This document shows, piece after piece, positions 42,668 to 49,895 of a DNA stretch of 64,000 nt. The DNA is from Verrucomicrobiales bacterium (GTDB taxonomy: Bacteria > Verrucomicrobiota > Verrucomicrobiia > Limisphaerales > UBA9464). The stretch spans positions 1 to 64,000 of the forward strand of contig JAIYBC010000012.1 in NCBI GenBank assembly GCA_027488845.1, in the 5' to 3' direction. Position 1 is the first letter of the stretch, and each line of letters begins with the position of its first letter. A program made the translations under genes and the position numbers. The notes under the pieces are model-generated. The model made no database searches and was not told the DNA's origin. It saw only the letters and a program-made list of their open reading frames with translations.

Positions 42668-43642
42668 TCAGCCCTCCAGCTCGGCGAGGGTCATCCCGCG
42701 GATCAACTGTTCGAACGAGGTCGAAGCCGACCAGCCCAGCACCCGATTCGCCCGCGATGGGTCGCCGACAAGCTGAAGGGGCTCCGCAGGGCGCATGAAC
42801 CGGGCGTCCTGTTTCACATGGGCCCGCCAGTCGAGGTCCACCGCCTGGAAGGCCGTCTCGACCACGTCCTGCACGGAATGGAGCACCCCGCTGGCGAAGA
42901 CGTAATCCTGGGCCGTCTCGTGTTGGAGGCTCAACCACATGCCCAGCACATAGTCCTGTGCATGTCCCCAGTCCCGACGCGCCGAGGTGTCACCCAACAG
43001 AAGTTCGCTTTGGGTTCCACGACGGATGGCTGCGGCGGCGCGGCAGATCTTTCGGGTGACGAAGTTCTCACCCCGCCGAGGAGACTCGTGGTTGTACAGG
43101 ATGCCGTTCACTGCGAACAACCGATGGGCTTCACGGTAGATCCGGACCATCTGTGCGGCGAAGGCCTTCGCCGCCCCATAGGGATTCACCGGATTGAACG
43201 GCGTCTCCTCGTTCTGCGGCGCGGTGACGGGCCGACCGAAGATCTCCGAGGATGCCGCATGGAACAACCGGGGCGGCGTGGGAAGATCCCGCAGCATCTC
43301 CAGGAGTCGCAGGGTGCCCATCGCGGTCATCTCGCAGGTCGACTCGGGGATCTCGAAGCTGAGTCCGACATGGCTCTGGCCGGCGAGATGATAGACCTCG
43401 TCCGGGGCCACCTTCATCAGAACCCGCCGAAGGGTGGTCGGGTCGTCGAGGTCCGCGTAGTGCAGGAAAAGGCGCCTCCCGTAGGTCGCCGGGTCCGAGT
43501 AGAGCGCCTGAAGTCGGGAGCGTTCCAGGGAACTGGTGCGTCGAACCACGCCGTGGACCTCGTATCCCTTACCGAGAAGCAGTTCGGTCAGGTAGGATCC
43601 ATCCTGACCGGTGATTCCGGTGACGAGAGCTTTCCGTGCCAT
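42668..43642 (-). CDS. gmd: GDP-mannose 4,6-dehydratase
   Basis: The 324-residue extended short-chain dehydrogenase converts GDP-mannose to GDP-4-keto-6-deoxymannose, a precursor of fucose, rhamnose and related surface sugars. It has ALVTGITGQDGSYLTELLLG (NADP site), VHGVVRRTSSLERSRL, LAGQSHVGLSFEIPEST, AASSEIFG, the catalytic YGAAK motif, LYNHESPRRGENFVTRKI and SARRDWGHAQDYVLGMW. The ATG at 43642 fits the family. The gene is divergent from the GHL10 gene. Downstream fucose/rhamnose genes are not present in this window. Confidence 0.92.
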   Translation of the reverse strand: MARKALVTGITGQDGSYLTELLLGKGYEVHGVVRRTSSLERSRLQALYSDPATYGRRLFLHYADLDDPTTLRRVLMKVAPDEVYHLAGQSHVGLSFEIPESTCEMTAMGTLRLLEMLRDLPTPPRLFHAASSEIFGRPVTAPQNEETPFNPVNPYGAAKAFAAQMVRIYREAHRLFAVNGILYNHESPRRGENFVTRKICRAAAAIRRGTQSELLLGDTSARRDWGHAQDYVLGMWLSLQHETAQDYVFASGVLHSVQDVVETAFQAVDLDWRAHVKQDARFMRPAEPLQLVGDPSRANRVLGWSASTSFEQLIRGMTLAELEG

Positions 43643-43755
43643 CTTGGTTGAGGCTCCCGGAAACGTCGGCGAAGCCGCAAGCGAGGACTTGCCGCCCGGG
43701 CTGCAAAGAAGGCCGCATCCTTGCCCGAAGGGCGACACGGAGCCAACGTCCCGTC

Positions 43756-45273
43756 GTGTCCCTGTCGAGAGCCCTGCTGCCATTGCTGGCGGCGATCGTT
43801 CCGCTCCTGGTGAGTCCGGCGGCGTCCGCGGCCGTGCCGCCACCTCCGATTCCGCGCGAGTTCCGTGGGATGTGGATCGCGACCGTCGGGAACATCGACT
43901 GGCCCAGCAAACCCGGCCTCCCCACGGCGAAGCAAAAGGAGGAGTTGACCTCTCTGCTCGACCTCGCAAGGCGCCTGAACCTGAACGCGGTGGTCTTCCA
44001 GGTGAGGACCGGTTGCGACGCCCTCTACGCATCGAAGCTGGAGCCTTGGAGCGAGTATCTCACCGGAAGGATGGGTACGCCTCCCCAGCCTGCCTGGGAC
44101 CCACTGGCCTTCGCGATCCAGGAGGCGCACGAACGCGGACTGGAGCTCCATGCATGGTTCAACCCCTACCGGGCCCGCTATCATCAGGCACTGAGTCCGG
44201 TCTCACCCGACCACGTCAGCCGGACCCGGCCCGATCTGACGGTCAAATACGGGCGTTTCCTCTGGCTGGATCCCGGCAACCCGGCGAGCCGCGAGCACAC
44301 CCTTCAGGTGGTGCGGGATGTCGTCCGGCGCTACGACGTCGATGGCATCCACATCGACGACTACTTCTATCCCTACCCGGAACGGACCGAAGGAGCCGGG
44401 AGTGGGAACTCGGGCCTCGTCCCCTTTCCCGACAGCGCGAGCTGGAACCGCTACCGCCGCGATGGCGGCAACCTCGACCTCTCCGACTGGCGCCGTGAGA
44501 ACGTCAACATCCTCGTCCGCGACCTCGGCGCCGCGATCCACAACGAGAAACCTTGGGTGAAGTTCGGGGTGAGTCCCTTCGGCATCTGGCGTCCCGGCAG
44601 CCCTCCGGGGATCAAGGGCCTCGACCAGCATGAACTGCTCTTCGCCGACGTCCGTAAATGGCTGCGTGAGGGGCTCGCCGACTACATGGCACCCCAGCTC
44701 TATTGGCCGGAGCGGCAGGAAGGTCAGCGCTTTTCGCGCCTTCTCGACTGGTGGGCCCAGGAGAACACCGCCGGTCGCCACCTTTGGCCTGGGCTCAATT
44801 CCGCCGACATCGGCAAAACCCGAACCGCCGGCGAGATCCTTTGGCAGGTGAAGCGCATCGGCGACCACCCGAAGTCCGATGGGATCCTCTTCTGGAACGC
44901 CTCCTCGCTGAAGGACGACCGTGGTGCCCTCGCACGCGAACTCCTCCGCGGCCCCTTCGCCCGCAAGGCCTTGGTCCCGGCCTGCCCTTGGCTCGGCGGC
45001 ACCACCCCGGCCGCGCCGGGACTTTCGGTGACCCGGGAAAAATCCGGCATGCTCCGCGCGCGCGTCTCCGGCACACCCGACGACCCGCCGTCATCGGTGG
45101 TGGTCCAAAGCCTCGACGACACGGGGTGGAAAACCCAGATCCTTCCGGGCGTCACCCAAGAGTTCCTGATCGCGAAGGGAACCCGTGGCCGGTTCCCCGC
45201 GGAGGTACGGGTCCGCATGGTGGGTCGAACCGGTTTCGAAGGTGCACCGGCGGTCTGGCGATCCAATCCCTGA
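43756..45273 (+). CDS. Exported glycosyl-hydrolase-like 10 (GHL10/DUF187) protein
   Basis: The 505-residue product starts at a GTG giving a signal peptide (about 1-25; SRALLPLLAAIVPLLVSPAA). It then has the GHL10 domain with REFRGMWIATVGNIDWPSKP near the start, LNLNAVVFQVRTGCDALY, RGLELHAWFNPYRARYH, VDGIHIDDYFYPYP and YMAPQLYWPE. GHL10 proteins adopt a TIM barrel and are thought to act on cell-wall or other glycans (for example YngK-like), but activity is rarely proven. A C-terminal beta domain of about 95 residues follows. A 14-bp hairpin lies downstream. Confidence 0.82.
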   Translation: MSLSRALLPLLAAIVPLLVSPAASAAVPPPPIPREFRGMWIATVGNIDWPSKPGLPTAKQKEELTSLLDLARRLNLNAVVFQVRTGCDALYASKLEPWSEYLTGRMGTPPQPAWDPLAFAIQEAHERGLELHAWFNPYRARYHQALSPVSPDHVSRTRPDLTVKYGRFLWLDPGNPASREHTLQVVRDVVRRYDVDGIHIDDYFYPYPERTEGAGSGNSGLVPFPDSASWNRYRRDGGNLDLSDWRRENVNILVRDLGAAIHNEKPWVKFGVSPFGIWRPGSPPGIKGLDQHELLFADVRKWLREGLADYMAPQLYWPERQEGQRFSRLLDWWAQENTAGRHLWPGLNSADIGKTRTAGEILWQVKRIGDHPKSDGILFWNASSLKDDRGALARELLRGPFARKALVPACPWLGGTTPAAPGLSVTREKSGMLRARVSGTPDDPPSSVVVQSLDDTGWKTQILPGVTQEFLIAKGTRGRFPAEVRVRMVGRTGFEGAPAVWRSNP

Positions 45274-45376
45274 CCCACTCGCCTCGTCGGCCGCCAGGTT
45301 CGGAGACTTCGGTCCGGAACCTCCGCCCCGCCGTGTTCCGTCAGGCGCCTTCATCGGTCACCGCTGGCATCGCAGC

Positions 45377-45412
45377 GATAATGCCGGACACGGAACCATG
45401 TCCGGCATTATC
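45377..45412. terminator. Perfect 14-bp hairpin between convergent GHL10 and glyS genes
   Basis: GATAATGCCGGACA (45377-45390) pairs perfectly with TGTCCGGCATTATC (45399-45412) around an 8-base loop. The stem ends in A/T-rich pairs and lies between two convergent stops, suggesting a bidirectional terminator. Confidence 0.8.
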
Positions 45413-45480
45413 GGCCCCGGGCTGAGGTTCCCGGTGACATCGGATCTTCTTGCGTGAGGTCGGCCTTGACGGACGGCCAC

Positions 45481-47277
45481 TCAAACGAGGCGGGCCTGCA
45501 GCCAGTCGGCCAAGCCCGCGATCGGAACCCGCTCCTGCCGCCCGTCGTCGCGATGGCGGATGGTCACCGTGCCCAGCAACTCAGGCTTCTCGCCCAAGGT
45601 GTCGAAATCCACCGTGACACAGAACGGCGTTCCCGCCTCGTCCTGGCGGGCATAGCGACGCCCGATGGCGCCGGCGTCGTCGTAGAAGGCGAGGAACCGC
45701 CCACGTAGGCCCTGGAAGACCTCTCGGGCCTTGGCCACCAACTCCGGCTTGTTCTTCAGCAAGGGGAAGACGCCGACCTTCACGGGCGCCACGCGGGGGT
45801 GGAACTTCATCACCACCCGGGTCTCGGTCTTGCCCTTCTCATCGGTCGAACTCACCTCGGTGTAGGCATTGGCGATGAGCGCGAGGATCAGACGGTCCAC
45901 CCCGGCCGAAGGCTCGATGACGTGGGGGATGTATTGGCCCTTGGCGAGGCCCTCGGCATCCTCCTTGGCCTCCCTTTCGGCCTTCTCCTGCGGCACGCCG
46001 GATTTGACCAGATACTTCAGACGAGAGTCGTGGTAGCGGCTGGACAGCTCGGACTGGCGTTCCGGGGCGAGTTTGGTCCAAGCGGTCCGCAACTCCTCGT
46101 CGAAGACGCCCATGGACTTCCCGGAGTGCCGTTCGTGCTGGCTCAGGTCGAAGTCGCTCCGGGCCGCGATGCCTTCCAACTCGTCACCCTTCACCGCCCC
46201 GGTTTCGTCCTTCTTGCTGAAGGGGAACTTGAACAGGATGTCGGTGCAGGCCCGGGCGTAGTGGGCCAGTTCCTCGGATGTCTGATGGTGGAAGCCCAGG
46301 GTATCCCGGGACAATCCGATGCCCTCGTAGAAACGGACGCGCTCCTCGACCCAATATCGGTGCCACGCCTGCCAACCCCAGTTCGGCTGGGGTTCACCAG
46401 GATGGCCAGATTCCGGAACCGTCGCCACAGAACCGCAGATCGCCTCGATCGCCTCGTCGGGCTTGATGAAGAACTCGAGTTCCATCTGCTCGAACTCGCG
46501 GGAACGGAAAGTGAAGTTCCGAGGCGTGACCTCGTTGCGGAAGGCCTTCCCGATCTGGGCGATGCCGAACGGCACCTTCTGACGTGAGGTTTCGTGGACG
46601 TTCTTGAACTGCGCGAAGATCGCCTGGGCCGTCTCGGGACGCAGGTAGGCGACGTTGTCCTCCGACTGGATCGGCCCCACGTAGGTCTGGAGCATCAGGT
46701 TGAATGGGCGCGGGTCGGTGAGTTGGGCACCGTTCTCCGGGTTGTAACGGGTGGTGTTCTCCACCTTCTCCGTCCGCTCTCCGAGCAATTCCACGCTCTG
46801 GAGACCGCGGGTCTGATAGAATTGGGCTGCGGTTTTCCGGGCGCTTTCCGGCGGCTTCCCAGGAGGCAGCAAAACCGAAAAGGCATCCGGACTCTCCTTG
46901 CCCGCCGCCGCGTCGCGGGCTCCGGCGAAATGGTAGACCACGCCGCTTTGCGGATCGATCTGGTCGGCCCGGAAACGCTTGCGCGTCAACAGGCAGTCGC
47001 ACATCGGATCGCTGAAGGTGTCCACATGTCCCGACGCCTTCCAGATCTGCGGGGCCATGATGATGGTGGCCTCGAGGCCAACGACATCGTCACGAAGACG
47101 GGTCATCGTGGACCACCAGGTCTCCTTCACATTCCGCTTCAGCTCTGCGCCGAGCGGACCGTAGTCCCAGAATCCGTTGATGCCGCCGTAGATCTCGGAC
47201 GACTGAAACACGAAACCCCGACGCTTGCAGAGGCTGACGATCTTCTCCATCAGCACGTTTTCTTTCGGCTCGGACAT
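45481..47277 (-). CDS. glyS: Glycyl-tRNA synthetase (alpha2 type)
   Basis: The 598-residue class II synthetase charges tRNA-Gly. MEKIVSLCKRRGFVFQSSEI, YGGINGFWDYGPLGAELKRN, LRPETAQAIFAQFKNVHETS, IAQIGKAFRNEVTPRNFTFR and REFEQMELEFFIKP are the class II motifs of the homodimeric (eukaryote/archaeal-like) GlyRS. IPHVIEPSAGVDRLILALIA is motif 3, and a C-terminal anticodon-binding domain follows. The ATG at 47277 (MSEPKENVL) is used; a second ATG at 47250 is possible. The gene symbol is often glyQS or glyS for this form. Confidence 0.92.
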   Translation of the reverse strand: MSEPKENVLMEKIVSLCKRRGFVFQSSEIYGGINGFWDYGPLGAELKRNVKETWWSTMTRLRDDVVGLEATIIMAPQIWKASGHVDTFSDPMCDCLLTRKRFRADQIDPQSGVVYHFAGARDAAAGKESPDAFSVLLPPGKPPESARKTAAQFYQTRGLQSVELLGERTEKVENTTRYNPENGAQLTDPRPFNLMLQTYVGPIQSEDNVAYLRPETAQAIFAQFKNVHETSRQKVPFGIAQIGKAFRNEVTPRNFTFRSREFEQMELEFFIKPDEAIEAICGSVATVPESGHPGEPQPNWGWQAWHRYWVEERVRFYEGIGLSRDTLGFHHQTSEELAHYARACTDILFKFPFSKKDETGAVKGDELEGIAARSDFDLSQHERHSGKSMGVFDEELRTAWTKLAPERQSELSSRYHDSRLKYLVKSGVPQEKAEREAKEDAEGLAKGQYIPHVIEPSAGVDRLILALIANAYTEVSSTDEKGKTETRVVMKFHPRVAPVKVGVFPLLKNKPELVAKAREVFQGLRGRFLAFYDDAGAIGRRYARQDEAGTPFCVTVDFDTLGEKPELLGTVTIRHRDDGRQERVPIAGLADWLQARLV

Positions 47278-47540
47278 AGGAGACGGAGACAGTCCGATAC
47301 CCGGCGGAGCAGTGTCAACGTCCCCGAAAACATCCGGCCAACCCCAGAAACTGGACGCAGGCGGTGTGGCGGCTTCTTCCGAAGCGAAGACCGACAACGC
47401 CCCGAAAACTGACAGTGAACCGGGACCGAATCGTCCGCCAGCAACCGGTGGACGGTCCTGCCACTGAAGACCCCACGTTTCCTCTCCTTTTCCTGCGGAT
47501 TTGCGGCCTGACGTGAGGTCCACCTCCGCATCCGCGGGTA

Positions 47541-48005
47541 TCAGGAGGCCGGTCGAATCTTCCCACGGGGAGGCTGCAATCGATCCAGCTTCTCGCGCTG
47601 TTCGGGAGAGAGGAGCTCCCTCAGCTTCTTCTGGAAATCATCCACCTCCGCCTGGGCCTCCGGGAGCAAAGGGCGCCAAACCTTCACCAAGCGGGCTCGC
47701 GAGGCCGCCAGGATCCGTTTGACCTCAGCAGCCTGTTCCGGCGTCAGATCCAGTTCCCGTGCAATGCGTTCCGATTGATCCAACCGGGCGGCACCGGGGG
47801 GCCGGATGTTCGGAAGAACCCGATCGACCATCGGTCCGTTGGTCTTGGCGGGCTGGGTCTCCACCATCTTTGCCGAGGCCGACCTTCCACCCTTGGCGGC
47901 TCGACTGGCGAATCCAACGGTAACGCCACCGGTGAGCACACCGGCCCCGAAGATGACCAAAGCGGCGGTCAGGATCTTGGGTATGCTGGCGTCGGAGCCG
48001 TTCAC
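47541..48005 (-). CDS. Membrane-anchored CpxP/Spy-like periplasmic protein
   Basis: The 154-residue product has one N-terminal membrane helix (about 11-33; ILTAALVIFGAGVLTGGVTV), a linker, and a helical periplasmic part (about 75-150) with the repeated LTPEQ-type motif: IARELDLTPEQAAEVKRILA and LRELLSPEQREKLDRL. This pattern is shared by LTXXQ-motif proteins of the CpxP/Spy/heavy-metal-sensor group. It is the last of three close genes (ECF sigma, small membrane protein, this one) on the minus strand, suggesting a stress-sensing role; this is an inference from context. Confidence 0.75.
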   Translation of the reverse strand: MNGSDASIPKILTAALVIFGAGVLTGGVTVGFASRAAKGGRSASAKMVETQPAKTNGPMVDRVLPNIRPPGAARLDQSERIARELDLTPEQAAEVKRILAASRARLVKVWRPLLPEAQAEVDDFQKKLRELLSPEQREKLDRLQPPRGKIRPAS

Positions 48006-48020
48006 GCTTGGAGGAGCTTC

Positions 48021-48335
48021 TCAGCCCGACTCGATCTGGTCCAGAGGGTCTTCCTCCTCGATCGAACTCGAAACGCCCCACTCCACGGCTCCTTCAGCTT
48101 CAGGCGACGAGGCTTCCGACTTCGAGAACCAGGAACCATCCACCACCAGAAGGCAGGAGGCCATCGCCACGGCAACGCTGGCGAAGACCGCGGTCCGGAA
48201 GCCCCGGAGCCAAATCTGGAGGGAATCCTCGGGCCGAACCCATTGGACCACCCGCATCACACGTCGCTCGAATCCCAAGGGTACCGAGTCGTCCAGAGGA
48301 CTCTTGCGGGCAGCCTCAAGCAGCAGGGCAATCAT
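48021..48335 (-). CDS. Small membrane protein, candidate anti-sigma factor
   Basis: The 104-residue product has a cytoplasmic N-terminal helix (MIALLLEAARKSPLDDSVPL), one membrane helix (about 48-70; FRTAVFASVAVAMASCLLVV), and an acidic periplasmic tail. It lacks the zinc-binding HxxxCxxC of ZAS-type anti-sigma factors. Its place between an ECF sigma gene and a CpxP-like gene makes a regulator of that sigma factor likely. The true start is uncertain: the frame stays open upstream, and a TTG at 48356 is also possible. The ATG at 48335 lies 53 bases past the sigma stop. Confidence 0.6.
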   Translation of the reverse strand: MIALLLEAARKSPLDDSVPLGFERRVMRVVQWVRPEDSLQIWLRGFRTAVFASVAVAMASCLLVVDGSWFSKSEASSPEAEGAVEWGVSSSIEEEDPLDQIESG

Positions 48336-48388
48336 TCGATCCGGAGCCGGTTTCAACGCTGGGGACGACGATGGTACACCGACCGGGG

Positions 48389-48970
48389 TTACAGGTAGGA
48401 GTCGGTTTGCATCTGACTCAGGATGCGCCGCATTTCGGCCCGCGCCCGGAAGGCCCTCACCTTGACCAAGGTTTCCGACCACCCGGTCAAGGCCGCGATC
48501 TCGCGGACCGGCCGGTCTTCCAATTCCAACAGGGTGATGACCATGCGGTTCGCAGGACTCAGCCGCTCGAAGACTTTTGCCACCAGCGCCTTAGCCGCAT
48601 CTGCGGAGGCGGAATCCCGTTGGGTTCCGGCCACGTTCCGTTCCAGCCAATCGGACTCCTCCCGCGTCAGGTCCGTGAACGAATCCTCCCGGTTCCGCTG
48701 GTGCCCGCGCAGGAAGTCGTAGCAGGTGTTGGTCGCCAATCGCATCAACCAGTGTTCGAACGGCGCATCCCCCCGCCACGAATCCAGCCGGGCATAGGCC
48801 TTCAGGAAGATCTCCTGGACCACGTCCGCCACCTCGTCCTCACGCCGTGAATAGCGCCGGGCCATGCCGAAAAGCCGGGCCTGGTATCGGGTCACGATCT
48901 CCTCGAACCGGGAGGTCTCCCCCTTCAGGACGGCACGGACGATTTCGAGATCGGTGGTCGACTCGCTCAT
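48389..48970 (-). CDS. ECF-type RNA polymerase sigma factor
   Basis: The 193-residue sigma-70-family protein has region 2 (about 25-90; FEEIVTRYQARLFGMARRYS, DEVADVVQEIFLKAYARLDS, PFEHWLMRLATNTCYDFLR) and region 4 (about 135-185; LSPANRMVITLLELEDRPVR, EIAALTGWSETLVKVRAFRA), with no regions 1 or 3. Such factors switch on envelope-stress or niche genes when released from an anti-sigma factor. The two genes downstream (a small membrane protein and a CpxP-like protein) fit this. The ATG at 48970 gives the family N-terminus. It is divergent from the SDR gene. Confidence 0.88.
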   Translation of the reverse strand: MSESTTDLEIVRAVLKGETSRFEEIVTRYQARLFGMARRYSRREDEVADVVQEIFLKAYARLDSWRGDAPFEHWLMRLATNTCYDFLRGHQRNREDSFTDLTREESDWLERNVAGTQRDSASADAAKALVAKVFERLSPANRMVITLLELEDRPVREIAALTGWSETLVKVRAFRARAEMRRILSQMQTDSYL

Positions 48971-49117
48971 CTCCGGTGTCTTGAAGGACTCATTGTCGGA
49001 GGTCTCAAGGTGCTCTGTGGAAGACGTTTCTGGAGCCGACGCGGACGCAACCAAAGGCAGGGAGGTTTCAGGAATTCGTTGGCTTCCGTTCCCAGGTTCC
49101 AACGTTAGGATCCGGTC

Positions 49118-49885
49118 ATGGATCTCCGAAATCGCTGGGTGCTCATCACCGGCGCGTCGAGCGGATTCGGTGCCGCCGCGGCGGTGGCCTTTGCCCGCAC
49201 CGGCGCCCGCCTCCTCATCGGCGCACGTCGCCTCGACCGCCTCGAACGGGTGGCCCAGTCCTGTCGCGATGTGGGTGGGGAAGCCCATGCCTTTCCTCTC
49301 GACGTCGGTTCCTCCGAGTCCGTTGAGAAGTTCGCCGCCGCCGTCCGGAACCGGACAAACATCGTCGACGTCCTGATCAACAACGCGGGCGGCGCCCATG
49401 GACTCGAACCGGTGGTGGAGGGAAAAGACGCGGACTGGGAAGCCATGGTTCAAGGCAATTTCCTCGGCCTGCTCCGGGTCACCCGCGCGATCGTACCCCT
49501 CCTGCCCCGAGACGCAGGAGCCAGTCTCATCAACATCGGCTCCATCGCCGGCCACACCGCCTACGAAGGGGGCGCGGCCTATTGCGGCGTGAAGGCCGCG
49601 GAACGGAGCATCACCCAGGCGCTCCGGCTGGAACTCAACGGCACCGGCATCCGTGTCTCATCCCTCGATCCGGGCATGGCCCTCAGCGAGTTTTCGCTCG
49701 TCCGGTTCAAGGGCGACCAGGCCCGCGCCGAAGCCGTCTACCGGGGTGTCCAGCCGCTCACTCCCGAGGACATCGCCGAGACGCTTGTCTGGATGGCCTC
49801 ACGTCCGGCACACGTGAACATCGACGAGATCGTCATCAAGCCCACCGACCAGGCCGCCGTCCACAAGGTCCGGAGGCGCGTTTGA
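49118..49885 (+). CDS. Short-chain dehydrogenase/reductase (YdfG-like)
   Basis: The 255-residue classical SDR has the NAD(P) site VLITGASSGFGAAAAVAFAR (residues about 8-28), VLINNAGGAHGL, INIGSIAGH and the catalytic Tyr-Lys in AAYCGVKAAERSITQALRL. The closest characterised relatives are YdfG-like serine/3-hydroxy-acid dehydrogenases, but the substrate cannot be assigned. ARRLDRLERVA following the second strand suggests NADP preference. It is convergent with hrpB, with ten bases between the stops. Confidence 0.85.
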   Translation: MDLRNRWVLITGASSGFGAAAAVAFARTGARLLIGARRLDRLERVAQSCRDVGGEAHAFPLDVGSSESVEKFAAAVRNRTNIVDVLINNAGGAHGLEPVVEGKDADWEAMVQGNFLGLLRVTRAIVPLLPRDAGASLINIGSIAGHTAYEGGAAYCGVKAAERSITQALRLELNGTGIRVSSLDPGMALSEFSLVRFKGDQARAEAVYRGVQPLTPEDIAETLVWMASRPAHVNIDEIVIKPTDQAAVHKVRRRV

Positions 49886-49895
49886 ATTCGCCTTT

